From: Candidatus Marinamargulisbacteria bacterium
GTDB lineage: Bacteria; Margulisbacteria; Marinamargulisbacteria; UBA817
Direction: 5' to 3'
Length of the DNA: 33,360 bases
Assembly: GCA_023262965.1 (NCBI GenBank)
Contig: JALQXX010000016.1
Location: 1-33,360 of the forward strand
The notes below the pieces were generated by a model that was not told the origin of the DNA, searched no databases, and saw only the letters and a program-made list of their open reading frames with translations. The position numbers were made by a program, and so were the translations under genes. Shown here piece by piece: positions 1 to 9,066 of this stretch (the stretch's first letter is position 1; every line of letters begins with the position of its first letter).

Positions 1-431
1 GTCTGGTGTCGCCATCTGGGGTGATGATACACCGGCGTTTATTGGATTGGTATGGCCTGTTTGATCCGTATTTGTGGGTATGTGAGGATTATGATTTATG
101 GTTACGATTGCTGCGGTTTGTACCGATTGGCCGGGTCGACCGCGTATCATTGGTAAAATATGGGGGGCATTCGGATCAATTATCCCAGTACCCTTTAATG
201 GATGCGTTTCGAATCGTTGCTTTGGCGAAACAATGGCAGAATGCGTTTCCTAATATTAATCATCACCAGCTGAAGGATTATCTACTGCATAAATTGGCCA
301 TTTTGCGCGGGGGCGCTCATAAACGCAATCGGCCGACAGGTCCCTATGACCAGCTCCGCGATCATATATTAAAAAATGACCAATGGAATATGGCGTTATT
401 CTACACAGTGATTCGTGATAGTCGGCAATAG
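1..431 (+). CDS. Family 2 glycosyltransferase, C-terminal part (5' end outside window)
   Basis: The reading frame is open to the left edge, so the gene starts outside the window; the GTG at 6 is probably internal. The visible 142 or so residues carry the conserved C-terminal half of a GT-A fold (GT2) transferase: the block SPSGVMIHRRLLDWYGLFD, then CEDYDLWLRLL, whose acidic ED is the usual catalytic-base region of this family, then a GGHSDQLS segment. GT2 enzymes move a sugar from a nucleotide-sugar to a surface glycan or lipid acceptor, usually at the inner face of the cytoplasmic membrane. No membrane segment is visible in the preserved part. The acceptor and sugar cannot be told from this fragment. 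glpK follows 54 bp later on the same strand but has its own promoter-like sequence. Confidence 0.8.
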   Translation, partial: LVSPSGVMIHRRLLDWYGLFDPYLWVCEDYDLWLRLLRFVPIGRVDRVSLVKYGGHSDQLSQYPLMDAFRIVALAKQWQNAFPNINHHQLKDYLLHKLAILRGGAHKRNRPTGPYDQLRDHILKNDQWNMALFYTVIRDSRQ

Positions 432-449
432 GTGGGGGTAGCCGGTCAC

Positions 450-485
450 TTGAAATTGGGCCATTGATTATTTCATACTATACGT
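450..485 (+). promoter_or_regulatory. Putative leaderless promoter of glpK
   Basis: A -35-like TTGAAA at 450-455 is followed after 18 bp by CATACT at 474-479, and exactly 6 nt later by the glpK ATG. Transcription starting the usual 7 nt after the -10 box would begin at the A of the ATG. There is no Shine-Dalgarno sequence. The overlapping TACTAT at 476-481 is an alternative -10. Confidence 0.45.
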
Positions 486-1919
486 ATGACGGTCATTATT
501 GCCATTGATTGTGGCACAACCAGTACGCGAGCGATTGCATTTGATGAGTCGGGGGCCATTATTCACCAGGAACAACGCGCCTTAAAGCGGCATTGCCCAC
601 GTCCGGATTGGGTGGAGCATGATCCCCATGATTTGTGGATCCAAACACGCGACTGTTTGGATCAAATAATGGCTCAGGTTACGGTTCCTATTCATGCGAT
701 TGGCCTAACCAATCAGCGTGAAACGGCGTTGGTGTGGCAAAAGAGTTCCGGTAAGCCCCTGGGGCCTGCCATTAGCTGGCAATGCCGACGAACGGCGGCT
801 ATGTGCCAGCAATATGACGCCGATCGGGATCGTATTAAAGCCAAAACCGGTCTGTTACTGGATCCGTATTTTTCGGCGACAAAATTCAAATGGCATTGTG
901 ATACTGTTTCAGACATCGCTGCATTGATGCATCAAAAGGATATTTGTTTTGGAACCGTTGATTCCTGGTTGCTGTGGCATTTAACCAACGGCGATACCTT
1001 CGCAACCGATATTACCAACGCATCCCGAACATTGTTGGTAAATATTCATACCGGTGATTATGATGCGGATTTATGCGCCATGTTTGGCATTCCAACGCAT
1101 TCGTTGCCGCGTATTATGAATAGTGCGGATGATTACGGCGTATATACATCGGCAAAAGGCCCCATTCCGATTCATGGGGTCTTGGGAGATCAACAGGCGG
1201 CTCTATTTGCCCACTGTGGCCGTAGGTCCGGTGTTATTAAAAATACGTATGGAACCGGATTGTTTGTGATGGCCAATACCGGGTCCACTCCAATACAGTC
1301 CCCCGATTTATTGACGACGGTAGCCATTGGCATCAACGGAACGGTTGATTATGCCTTGGAAGGGAGTGTATTTACCGGTATGGATTTGCTTCGGTGGTTG
1401 CAAGAGTCAATGGGGCTGGTAACATCACCCAATGAGGCCACTCGAGCAGCCATGTCGGTTCCCGATAATGGTGGGGTCACCATTATTCCCGCGTTGTCCG
1501 GATTGGGGGCGCCGCATTGGCAGCCCCATGCAACCGGCTGTATTATGGGATTGACCCAGCATACCCAAAAAGCCCATATTTTGCGGGCGGCTTTTGAGGC
1601 AATTGCCCTGCAAGTGAATGATATTGTGGCGTTATTTCGACACGAATCGACCGCCTGGTCTACAATGATTGTTGATGGTGGTGGCAGTGTGAATGATTGG
1701 CTTATGCAGCTTCAAGCAGACATTGTGCAACTTATGATTCAACGCCCGCCTTGTATTGAAGCAACGGCATGGGGTGCTGCTCGTTGCGCGGCTTTATGGA
1801 CAAATCACTGGCCGGATGTACCGGATTACCCACCGACATTGTTTGAACCTATGGCTCGTCCGACAGGGTTGCTTAAGCAATGGAATCATGCGTTTCTTCA
1901 GTACCATAAAGGGATGTAA
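486..1919 (+). CDS. glpK: Glycerol kinase (FGGY family)
   Basis: ATP-dependent phosphorylation of glycerol to sn-glycerol 3-phosphate, feeding phospholipid synthesis or glycolysis; cytosolic. The 477-residue protein is full length apart from being slightly shorter than the usual 495-505. The N-terminal phosphate-binding loop DCGTTSTRAIAFD lies at about residues 8-20, the glycerol-contact motif TNQRE at about 75, a GDQQAALF block near 230, the YGTGLF segment near 255 and the adenosine motif DGGGSVNDWL near 395. This order matches the FGGY fold. Xylulokinase or ribulokinase is less likely because TNQRE and the GDQQAA/YGTG spacing are typical of GlpK. No glpF or glpD neighbour is present, so the gene stands alone between a glycosyltransferase and an AlbA_2-like gene. 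Confidence 0.95.
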   Translation: MTVIIAIDCGTTSTRAIAFDESGAIIHQEQRALKRHCPRPDWVEHDPHDLWIQTRDCLDQIMAQVTVPIHAIGLTNQRETALVWQKSSGKPLGPAISWQCRRTAAMCQQYDADRDRIKAKTGLLLDPYFSATKFKWHCDTVSDIAALMHQKDICFGTVDSWLLWHLTNGDTFATDITNASRTLLVNIHTGDYDADLCAMFGIPTHSLPRIMNSADDYGVYTSAKGPIPIHGVLGDQQAALFAHCGRRSGVIKNTYGTGLFVMANTGSTPIQSPDLLTTVAIGINGTVDYALEGSVFTGMDLLRWLQESMGLVTSPNEATRAAMSVPDNGGVTIIPALSGLGAPHWQPHATGCIMGLTQHTQKAHILRAAFEAIALQVNDIVALFRHESTAWSTMIVDGGGSVNDWLMQLQADIVQLMIQRPPCIEATAWGAARCAALWTNHWPDVPDYPPTLFEPMARPTGLLKQWNHAFLQYHKGM

Positions 1920-1944
1920 CAAATAATGGGATTATCATGTACTA

Positions 1945-1956
1945 TATAATAACAAT
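1945..1956 (+). promoter_or_regulatory. Consensus -10 box placed for a leaderless start
   Basis: A perfect TATAAT at 1945-1950 is followed by six bases and then the ATG at 1957. No convincing -35 is seen at 16-18 bp; that region overlaps the end of glpK. No ribosome-binding sequence precedes the ATG. Confidence 0.5.
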
Positions 1957-2748
1957 ATGAATTGGCAGGCCTTTATTTCGCTTATACAGTCGGATGCGCC
2001 GGACACGTATTTTGTGCCCACAACCCGTCATACCGACAAATTGGGACGTATTGTATCGGCACTGTTCAATACCAAGGGAGGAACAATTGTGATTGGTTAC
2101 GATCGCATCAATAGTCATTTAACGGGATATATGGAGGCGGATCCATGGATTCATGAATTTGTTGCGAATCATTTTGGTAGTGATGCGGGGGTTTCGGTAG
2201 CATTTTTATTTCGATCCAATAAGAAAATAGCCATTGTCTCAATTGCATTGTCTCCCAACAATCAGGCATTTGAGGGGGTGTTTTATTGTGTCGATGATGC
2301 CAATAAAATTAGTCCCTACATACCCGCTTCCATGCCGATTTCGGATAATTCATTGCATGAACGCCAGCTGACCGCTATTGATCATGTTATGAATCACACG
2401 TTTATTAAAAATAGTGATTACAGAGAACTATTCAGTGTATCTCACAAAACTGCCCATATGGAATTAGCGGCTTTGGTGGCACGTGGCACGTTTCAGACTC
2501 TGGGGTCGGGTCGCAGTACACGATATGTTTTGGCATCATCCAAAACCTTCCCGTCGGAACATCGGCTCAAAGTACTTTTTAAAACCAATTCGCAATTATC
2601 CTATGATGTATATGCCAATGCCTTGAATATGGATATGGCACAGGCCATTAATGACCTGCAGTATTTTTCTGACCACGGCATTATACAAAAACATATAGAG
2701 AATAATGACACTTATTTTACATTAATTTCGGAGTCGATAAAGACATGA
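1957..2748 (+). CDS. Schlafen/AlbA_2-like protein with winged-helix C-terminus
   Basis: A 263-residue protein with two recognisable parts. Residues about 20-60 include ALFNTKGGTIVIGYDRINSH, the glycine-rich core of the AlbA_2 (Schlafen-type) nucleic-acid-binding domain, although the acidic residue expected upstream (the SxExK-like stretch) is not obvious. Residues about 130-195 look like the winged helix that follows AlbA_2 domains in RecG-like regulators, with YRELFSVSHKTAHMELAALV as recognition helices and GSGRSTRYVL as the wing. A further hydrophilic tail follows. Proteins of this layout are usually annotated as ATP-binding or transcriptional regulators, but experimental roles are sparse. 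It sits alone between glpK and trpB, 37 bp and 65 bp from its neighbours, so control of either is possible but not shown. Confidence 0.6.
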   Translation: MNWQAFISLIQSDAPDTYFVPTTRHTDKLGRIVSALFNTKGGTIVIGYDRINSHLTGYMEADPWIHEFVANHFGSDAGVSVAFLFRSNKKIAIVSIALSPNNQAFEGVFYCVDDANKISPYIPASMPISDNSLHERQLTAIDHVMNHTFIKNSDYRELFSVSHKTAHMELAALVARGTFQTLGSGRSTRYVLASSKTFPSEHRLKVLFKTNSQLSYDVYANALNMDMAQAINDLQYFSDHGIIQKHIENNDTYFTLISESIKT

Positions 2749-2771
2749 TGGATTTGAACGGTTAAAAACAA

Positions 2772-2800
2772 TGTACATAGCCCCGCTATTTTTTTATACT
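2772..2800 (+). promoter_or_regulatory. Putative trpBA promoter
   Basis: TATACT at 2795-2800 lies 13 nt before the trpB ATG at 2814, with a weak -35-like TGTACA at 2772-2777 (17-bp spacer). The predicted mRNA leader would be only about 7 nt. No attenuator, trp leader peptide or T-box structure is visible in the 65-bp gap. Confidence 0.35.
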
Positions 2801-2813
2801 ATCTATTGTATTG

Positions 2814-4019
2814 ATGACAATATTTTCTAATTATCCGGATTCAGATGGTTTTTTTGGTGATTATGGTGGGCAGTATGTGTCTGAAACACTGATGCCTCTT
2901 ATTACAGAATTAAATGAGTTGTTTCACAACGAGATTGCCTCACCGGATTTTCACCAGGAATTGGCGTATTACCGCGAGCATTACATTGGGCGTCCTTCCC
3001 CACTCTATCATGCACGACGGTTGTCGGATTATTGCGGTGGCGCGGCCATTTATTTTAAACGGGACGAATTGAATCATACCGGATCTCACAAAATCAATAA
3101 CTGTATTGGTCAAATTTTATTGGCCAGAAAAATGGGTAAGTCACGAATTATTGCTGAAACAGGTGCGGGGCAACATGGCGTTGCAACAGCTACGGTGTGC
3201 GCATTATTTGGCCTATCTTGTACAGTGTATATGGGAGCAAAAGATATTGAGCGTCAAAAAGCGAATGTGTACCGCATGCGTTTATTGGGGGCCACAGTCA
3301 TCCCTGTATCTGCTGGAACGGCCACACTAAAAGATGCTATGAATGAGGCTCTTCGGGATTGGGTAACCCATGTTGATAGTACGTATTATTTAATTGGTAC
3401 CGCTGCTGGTCCCCACCCCTACCCTAAAATGGTTCGAACGTTTCAGGCCATTATTGGAGATGAGGTCAAAACCCAATCCATGGCGCGATTTGGTCGGCTA
3501 CCGGATACGTTGGTTGCCTGTATTGGTGGCGGATCGAATGCCATTGGATTATTTTCGCCGTTTTTAGATGAGCCCGATGTGGCCTTGATTGGGGTCGAAG
3601 CCGCTGGTAAAGGGTTGGAGACAGGGGAGCATGCGGCGTCTCTTAGCAAAGGGTCCTTTGGCATATTGCATGGTAATAGTACGTATATTATCCAAGATAG
3701 TCAGGGGCAAATTGGACATACGCACTCTATTTCCGCCGGATTGGATTACCCGGGCATTGGCCCTGAACATAGTTTTCTAAACGATAAAAAACGCGTATAC
3801 TATGATAGTTGTACAGATGCCGATGCGCTTGCAGCGTTTCAGTTATGCGCGCAATACGAAGGTATTATTCCTGCACTTGAGCCCTCGCACGCATTGGGAT
3901 TTGTGTTGCGGTATGCCCCCCAAAAACCAACCGATCATATTATTGTTATGAATCTATGCGGTCGGGGAGATAAGGATATTCATACCGTAGCAGAGGCATT
4001 GAATATAACATTGGTATGA
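2814..4019 (+). CDS. trpB: Tryptophan synthase beta subunit
   Basis: PLP enzyme that condenses indole with L-serine to give tryptophan, working as an alpha2beta2 complex with TrpA. With the ATG at 2814 the protein has 401 residues, the normal length. The Schiff-base lysine is in HTGSHKINN (K93), the phosphate-binding loop is GGGSNAIG (about 238-245), and the N-terminal [15 protein letters not shown] and the AETGAGQHG block are diagnostic of the TrpB1 type that pairs with TrpA. An upstream in-frame TTG at 2811 would add one residue; ATG is preferred. The stop overlaps the start of trpA as ATGA, so the two are translationally coupled. No trpC, trpD, trpE or trpF is in the window, so here the enzyme would use indole or indoleglycerol phosphate made elsewhere. 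Confidence 0.97.
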   Translation: MTIFSNYPDSDGFFGDYGGQYVSETLMPLITELNELFHNEIASPDFHQELAYYREHYIGRPSPLYHARRLSDYCGGAAIYFKRDELNHTGSHKINNCIGQILLARKMGKSRIIAETGAGQHGVATATVCALFGLSCTVYMGAKDIERQKANVYRMRLLGATVIPVSAGTATLKDAMNEALRDWVTHVDSTYYLIGTAAGPHPYPKMVRTFQAIIGDEVKTQSMARFGRLPDTLVACIGGGSNAIGLFSPFLDEPDVALIGVEAAGKGLETGEHAASLSKGSFGILHGNSTYIIQDSQGQIGHTHSISAGLDYPGIGPEHSFLNDKKRVYYDSCTDADALAAFQLCAQYEGIIPALEPSHALGFVLRYAPQKPTDHIIVMNLCGRGDKDIHTVAEALNITLV

Positions 4020-4819
4020 CCACTATCCAACAAACCTTTTCGGATCTTAAGCGTCGAAATCAAAAAGCGATTATTCCCTTTTTGACAGCCGATTTTCCAA
4101 ATCGGGACACATTTTTGCGTCTTCTATATGAGCTTCCCAATTCGGGGGCTTCAATTATCGAAATTGGGATTCCTTTTTCAGAGCCAATGGCGGATGGAAT
4201 TGTTATTCAGCAAAGCAGTCATATCGCCATACAAAATGGATTTTCGTTTCCCCGTTTACTAGCGGATATTACCGCTTTTCGACGCCATAATACGGTCACC
4301 CCCATTGTATTGATGACTTATATTAATCCCTTAATTCATTATGGTATGGATGCCTGTTTACAGGATGCCGCTAAATCGGGTGTGCAGGGTATGCTTATTG
4401 TTGACTTGCCGCCGGAACATACCAACCGTTGTATTCAAAAATGGCATGGTTTGGATAGCATTCATATGATTACACCTACCACAAACGATCGTCGTCTGGC
4501 GATTATTCAGGAAGGCTCCGGTGGTTTTTTATATTATGTATCGGTAACGGGTGTTACGGGAACCCAGTCGGCGAATGCCACATCCATTTTGCCGCATATT
4601 CAGCGCATTCGTACCCATGTATCGTTACCCATTGTGGTTGGGTTTGGTATTACGGGGGTTTCGATTGCCAAACAAATGGCGGATTTATCGGATGGAGTTG
4701 TTGTGGGATCTCATATTTTAAAACCATTTTTAACCGCTTCGACTGCCGATTATGGCACTATTGTCAACGAGCAATTAATGTTTATTGATGAGGTGCGCCA
4801 TCATTTGGATACCGTCTAG
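4016..4819 (+). CDS. trpA: Tryptophan synthase alpha subunit
   Basis: Cleaves indole-3-glycerol phosphate to indole and glyceraldehyde 3-phosphate; the indole is channelled to TrpB. The 267-residue TIM barrel keeps both catalytic acids at the same numbering as the E. coli enzyme: E49 in [11 protein letters not shown] and D60 in MADG. The phosphate-binding loops [12 protein letters not shown] and VVGFGI are present. Start and stop are fixed by overlap: its ATG overlaps the trpB stop by 4 nt, and the next gene starts directly after its TAG. Confidence 0.97.
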   Translation: MTTIQQTFSDLKRRNQKAIIPFLTADFPNRDTFLRLLYELPNSGASIIEIGIPFSEPMADGIVIQQSSHIAIQNGFSFPRLLADITAFRRHNTVTPIVLMTYINPLIHYGMDACLQDAAKSGVQGMLIVDLPPEHTNRCIQKWHGLDSIHMITPTTNDRRLAIIQEGSGGFLYYVSVTGVTGTQSANATSILPHIQRIRTHVSLPIVVGFGITGVSIAKQMADLSDGVVVGSHILKPFLTASTADYGTIVNEQLMFIDEVRHHLDTV

Positions 4820-5881
4820 ATGCCGGCTATAGGGTCCTGGATTGTGAATTTGGCGATTGGGATTAACGTTTGGCTGGGGCTTGTTTTTTTATTAGGTAAG
4901 ATTCAATATCCACGGCTATTTTCATTTCTTTTTTTTGCTATGGCATATGTGCCGTTTCAGTTTCAGTTGGTGTACACACAAACATTGCTGTATTATCCGT
5001 ACTTTTTTCTGACGTATATTCCATTTATATTGTGGTTTGGGCCCATTGCATATATTGTATTTCGTCGCTATATTTTTGAGCCAATTGCTTGTAAGAGAAC
5101 TGTTTTTTGGCATTTGATACTGCCTGTTTTTTCGACGTTTATGATTATTCCATTTGTATTGTTAATGCCACCCGATGATAAATTGGACCTCATTAACCAT
5201 CTTTATTATGACAAAGTACCCGTTATACACTACATTATATTTATCGCATGCTCATCATCTATTTTATTTTATATATACTTAATTATTAGACTGCTTCCAA
5301 ATATTTCACATATTAAATCAAAAAACTCATTATTTTTTGCTTTATTTATCGTGACCGTTAGTAGTATTGTTGTTGCGGGTCTTGGTTTTATTACCATGTT
5401 AACCCACTCATTGTATTTACTTTACCTGGGAAATGTGCTGATTTCGGTTGTTGTTCTGGTTCTTTACGGTCTCCATATTCGATTTGATACGTATTTACCG
5501 CAGTTAATTTATGAAATACGAGAATTTAAAAAGCGACGATCCCATTTGAATGGGGTTAATGTCAGTCGTGCGCTATTTAATTTGGATGCCGTTATGACCA
5601 AAGAAGAAATTTATACCCAGCCCGACTTAACATTGGAAAAGTTAGCCGAACGAATTAATTTGAATAAACATCAATTATCTGAGTTACTGAACAATGAAAT
5701 TGGTAAAAGTTTTAATACATATATTGTGGATTATCGCGTTAACCGTGCCATTGATTACTTGAAAAATGATCGCAGCAAAACCATTCTGTATATTGCATTA
5801 TCGGTCGGTTTTAACTCAAATTCAGCATTTTATAGTGCATTCAAAAAAGTTACTGGAAAATCACCACGTGATTTTCGATAA
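4820..5881 (+). CDS. Membrane-anchored AraC-type transcriptional regulator
   Basis: A 353-residue protein with seven hydrophobic segments at about residues 8-26, 32-50, 60-80, 96-115, 137-157, 171-195 and 200-218, a basic linker (KKRR), and a C-terminal AraC/XylS DNA-binding domain from about 255 to the end. Two helix-turn-helix units are visible: LTLEKLAERINLNKHQLSELLN and, in the second, IALSVGFNSNSAFYSAFKK followed by the family hallmark GKSPRDFR. This architecture suggests a sensor in the membrane that regulates genes directly; the signal is unknown. The ATG abuts the trpA TAG with no gap and no separate ribosome site, so it should be co-translated with trpBA, which is an unusual third member for a trp unit. 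Targets cannot be read from sequence. Confidence 0.85.
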   Translation: MPAIGSWIVNLAIGINVWLGLVFLLGKIQYPRLFSFLFFAMAYVPFQFQLVYTQTLLYYPYFFLTYIPFILWFGPIAYIVFRRYIFEPIACKRTVFWHLILPVFSTFMIIPFVLLMPPDDKLDLINHLYYDKVPVIHYIIFIACSSSILFYIYLIIRLLPNISHIKSKNSLFFALFIVTVSSIVVAGLGFITMLTHSLYLLYLGNVLISVVVLVLYGLHIRFDTYLPQLIYEIREFKKRRSHLNGVNVSRALFNLDAVMTKEEIYTQPDLTLEKLAERINLNKHQLSELLNNEIGKSFNTYIVDYRVNRAIDYLKNDRSKTILYIALSVGFNSNSAFYSAFKKVTGKSPRDFR

Positions 5882-5932
5882 AGGGTGCACCACACAAATA
5901 GCAAAAGACTGTTTGAATACGGGATAGTTGGT

Positions 5933-5944
5933 TATAATAAATAA
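5933..5944 (+). promoter_or_regulatory. Consensus -10 box placed for leaderless hemH
   Basis: A perfect TATAAT at 5933-5938 is followed by six A/T bases and the hemH ATG at 5945. The -35 region is weak; TTGAAT at 5913 gives only a 14-bp spacer. There is no Shine-Dalgarno sequence. Confidence 0.5.
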
Positions 5945-6967
5945 ATGCGAACGGGTATTTTGTTGGTTAATTTAGGGTCTCCGGATTCGCCTACCCCAGC
6001 GGATGTTCGGGTGTACTTGGATGAATTTTTGATGGATCCCTGTGTGATTGATTTGCCATTTCCACTCCGATATCTGTTGGTTAAGGGCATCATTTTGAAT
6101 GTTCGTCCTAAAAAAAGTGCGGCCGCATATGCTTCGATATGGTGGGATTCGGGCTCCCCTTTGGTGAGTATATCCAAGCAGGTGGCCACAAAATTGGCTG
6201 ATTGTATTGCGTCACCGATAGCGTTGGCCATGCGGTATGGCAACCCATCGATTGAGTCCGGTATTGCGGCGCTTTTGGATGCGGATGAGTCGATAGAGCG
6301 TGTGGTGGTTGTGCCACTGTATCCGCATTATGCTATGGCAACCACGCAAACGGTTGTGGACCATACCAATCGCGTGGTTCAGACGCGATATCCGCATCTT
6401 TGTGTCACGTATCTTCCCCCATTTTATGATCATCCGGAGTATATTGGTGCGTTGGCGGATAGTATAAACGCATATTTGTGTGATCATCATGATTATTTAC
6501 TATTCAGTTATCATGGAGTACCCATTCGTCACCTTAAAAAAACGGATCCTACCGGGTCTCATTGTGCAAAAGTGGCGGATTGTTGTTTTGTACCCAATCC
6601 CAAGGCCCATCCGGTGTGTTATGCGCATCAAGTTAAGCGCAGTACAGAATTGGTTGCTCAGCGGTTGCCACTTCGTTGGGATCAATGGAGTTGGTCGTTT
6701 CAATCTCGATTGGGACTCGATAAATGGCTAACGCCAGCAACGGCGGATGAAATTGAGCGATTGGCCCGTTCGGGAACTCGGCATTTGGCCGTTTGTTGCC
6801 CCGCATTTGTATCGGATTGCTTGGAAACCTTGGAGGAGATTGGGGAAGAAGGTAAACATATTTTTTTAGACAATGGCGGTGAATCGTTTACCCTTATTCC
6901 ATGCCTCAATACCAATGAAGCATGGATTCAGACGCTTTATGCCCTGGTAACATCACATCAACAATGA
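5945..6967 (+). CDS. hemH: Ferrochelatase
   Basis: Inserts Fe2+ into protoporphyrin IX in the last step of protoporphyrin-dependent haem synthesis. The 340-residue length is normal for a bacterial enzyme. It opens with MRTGILLVNLGSPDSP, carries the metal-binding histidine in LLFSYHGVPIRH (H190), the SFQSRLG segment (about 251-257), and the catalytic acid in FVSDCLETLEEI (E294). The family name is therefore secure. It stands alone and is convergent with dapD, with only one base between the two stop codons, so no terminator can fit between them. No other haem gene is present in the window. Confidence 0.96.
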   Translation: MRTGILLVNLGSPDSPTPADVRVYLDEFLMDPCVIDLPFPLRYLLVKGIILNVRPKKSAAAYASIWWDSGSPLVSISKQVATKLADCIASPIALAMRYGNPSIESGIAALLDADESIERVVVVPLYPHYAMATTQTVVDHTNRVVQTRYPHLCVTYLPPFYDHPEYIGALADSINAYLCDHHDYLLFSYHGVPIRHLKKTDPTGSHCAKVADCCFVPNPKAHPVCYAHQVKRSTELVAQRLPLRWDQWSWSFQSRLGLDKWLTPATADEIERLARSGTRHLAVCCPAFVSDCLETLEEIGEEGKHIFLDNGGESFTLIPCLNTNEAWIQTLYALVTSHQQ

Positions 6968-6968
6968 T

Positions 6969-8003
6969 CTAGTGATTCACATGGAGCGTAGTATTTAGGG
7001 CCGCATACTTGGTGTTGGGCTTACATATGACATGGCCCCGTTGCGAATGATTAAAAAATACCTTGGATGAGCATCCCGATAAGGTCATTGCTTTCACGAC
7101 GTTTTGGTTCTCGCCTACAGGGTTTCCCGCGCTATCAACGGGGTTATTATGGTCATCCAACAACGTGATTTTTTTGCTAGCGGTTAGGTATAGCCCCGCC
7201 TCAACGGTGCAGCCATCCCCCAACGAAATGCCGATTCCCGAATTGGCTCCCAGTAGGCAGTGACTCCCAACGGATATAACATGATTATTACCCCCAGATA
7301 AGGTTCCCATAATTGAGGCGCCGCCACCGACATCGGATTGATCACCAATTACAACGCCTGCCGATACACGCCCTTCGACCATGGCGGTTCCTAACGTACC
7401 TGCGTTAAAATTGATGAATCCAGACGGCATAACCGTGGTGCCATGCCCCAAATAGGCCCCCAACCGTACCGAACTGGCTTTTGCAATACGTACTCCCGAA
7501 GGGATATGATAATTCACCATATAGGGGAATTTATCAACATGGGACACCGTTAGTGGGTAATCGGTGGAATGCCATTGGCACATGGGGACATCATCGGGTA
7601 ATATAGGCCCGTAATTCGTCCATGCTAGTGTAGGTAATGCATGAAATAGGTTTGTCAGTCCAATGGTATGGGGTTTCACTAACCGTTGCGATAGCAATTG
7701 TAATCGAAAATACGCATCTTCAGTGGATTGAATGGGCGATTGATGGTCGATGAGCTTAAAACACAGGATATCGGTATCGGCGTATGGATTGGTAAGAGGT
7801 GGTTTTTTGGGCAATGTTGGAAAATATAATTTTTGCCATTCGCTGTAAGCCTCAGGGGACAATTCGGTTATTCCCTCGGGAGTATCATTCCAATGCGTTA
7901 ATGAATGATTTGCCAGGCTGTATAAGTCGTGTATAACGGGATACCATACATCCAACACATGCGCGGTCCGTTTTCGTCGAAATCCAATTCCAATAAAGCT
8001 CAT
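6969..8003 (-). CDS. dapD: Tetrahydrodipicolinate N-succinyltransferase (long form)
   Basis: Transfers succinate from succinyl-CoA to L-tetrahydrodipicolinate, the first step of the succinylase branch to meso-diaminopimelate and lysine. The 344-residue protein is of the longer, Pseudomonas/actinobacterial-like type rather than the roughly 275-residue E. coli form. A left-handed beta-helix of hexapeptide repeats runs from about residue 175 to 290, with GGGASIMGTLSGGNNH and SVGSHCLLGANSGIGISLGD as its best-known blocks. The start ATG at 8003 is one base beyond the dapE stop, and the last codons of dapE supply a GGAGG sequence at a suitable distance, so the gene is co-transcribed and coupled with dapE. 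It is the last gene of the dapC-dapE-dapD unit. Confidence 0.95.
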   Translation of the reverse strand: MSFIGIGFRRKRTAHVLDVWYPVIHDLYSLANHSLTHWNDTPEGITELSPEAYSEWQKLYFPTLPKKPPLTNPYADTDILCFKLIDHQSPIQSTEDAYFRLQLLSQRLVKPHTIGLTNLFHALPTLAWTNYGPILPDDVPMCQWHSTDYPLTVSHVDKFPYMVNYHIPSGVRIAKASSVRLGAYLGHGTTVMPSGFINFNAGTLGTAMVEGRVSAGVVIGDQSDVGGGASIMGTLSGGNNHVISVGSHCLLGANSGIGISLGDGCTVEAGLYLTASKKITLLDDHNNPVDSAGNPVGENQNVVKAMTLSGCSSKVFFNHSQRGHVICKPNTKYAALNTTLHVNH

Positions 8004-8004
8004 T

Positions 8005-9066
8005 TTAATCCTCCAGTATCAATTTTTCTAAAAGTAATTCATAATTTTTCATGTCGTCTATGCAAACATATTCGTTGGGATGGTGGGCTTGATCTTGGCG
8101 CCCGGGTCCAAAATTAAAGGCACATACGCCCAAAGCCGTCAGCTGGGCGACATCGGTCCACGCTTGCTTGGCTTCGGATGGCATCAGGGTTGCTGCGCGT
8201 GTTAGCAATGGGTGTTCAATCACGTTTCCGGCATCAACGGCACTAAAAATGGACACTTCTGCGGTAGGCGCATGGTGTTTAATAAAGTCCGTCATATAAT
8301 CTTGGGCATCCATTAATGTGTGTACGGGTGAAAACCGATAGTTGAGATTCCCCTCCCACCAGTCTGGAACGGTTGTGCGACCGGGAGCGGATTGAGACGT
8401 GGTGAGTGTTAATACATCATAAAAATCCACGCCAAATAGTGTGTGTTTAACAGGATGGCGCTGTGCTAGGTTATTCAATAATGGCAAGGCATTGTATACG
8501 GCGTTTTCACCGTGCCATGGCCGGGCGGAGTGGGCGGCTTTTCCGGGTATTCGAACGGTTGCATGAATACTACCCAAGCATCCCAGTTGCAGTGTGTTAT
8601 TGGTCGGTTCAGCAACAATAGCCACATCGATGGATTGAATTCGCTCAGGAAACGCGCGAATACATTCATAAAGCCCGTTTTCGTGAAGGGGGGTCCCCTC
8701 TTCTTTATCGTAAATAATTATGCGAATCTGATACGTGGATGTCAGTTTTTTTAGATTGTTTTTTATAAAACATAAACAGCAGGCGATTCCGGATTGCATA
8801 TCGGATGCTCCGGATCCATACAAGCGATTTTGGTCAACGTAAGGGGGGAAAAAATCGGGAACCGTATCGGTATGTCCAACAAAAGCGAGTGTGGGATGGG
8901 TGGCATCACCGATGGTAATGATACGGTTATTGCCCAACGATTCGATTGTCGACTGGGGTATATGGTGCTGAACCCATTCATCTAAAAAGCACGTTTTTTG
9001 GGCTTCACTGTATGTGGGTGATGGAATGTGGAGTAGTTGTTGGAGTAAGTCAACGGATTGGGTCAT
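8005..9066 (-). CDS. dapE: Succinyl-diaminopimelate desuccinylase (M20 family)
   Basis: Zinc-dependent hydrolysis of N-succinyl-LL-diaminopimelate to LL-diaminopimelate and succinate. The 353-residue protein has the M20 metal centre: FVGHTDTVPD (H65, D67), GASDMQSG (D89, bridging), DKEEGT (E122/E123, base and ligand), VAEPT, and the C-terminal histidine ligand in HHPNEYV (about residue 335). Its length matches the shorter desuccinylase class; acetylornithine deacetylase is a sister family but the neighbours decide for DapE. The ATG overlaps the end of dapC by 17 bp, and the stop is followed after one base by the dapD start. All three are therefore in one tightly packed operon. Confidence 0.93.
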   Translation of the reverse strand: MTQSVDLLQQLLHIPSPTYSEAQKTCFLDEWVQHHIPQSTIESLGNNRIITIGDATHPTLAFVGHTDTVPDFFPPYVDQNRLYGSGASDMQSGIACCLCFIKNNLKKLTSTYQIRIIIYDKEEGTPLHENGLYECIRAFPERIQSIDVAIVAEPTNNTLQLGCLGSIHATVRIPGKAAHSARPWHGENAVYNALPLLNNLAQRHPVKHTLFGVDFYDVLTLTTSQSAPGRTTVPDWWEGNLNYRFSPVHTLMDAQDYMTDFIKHHAPTAEVSIFSAVDAGNVIEHPLLTRAATLMPSEAKQAWTDVAQLTALGVCAFNFGPGRQDQAHHPNEYVCIDDMKNYELLLEKLILED

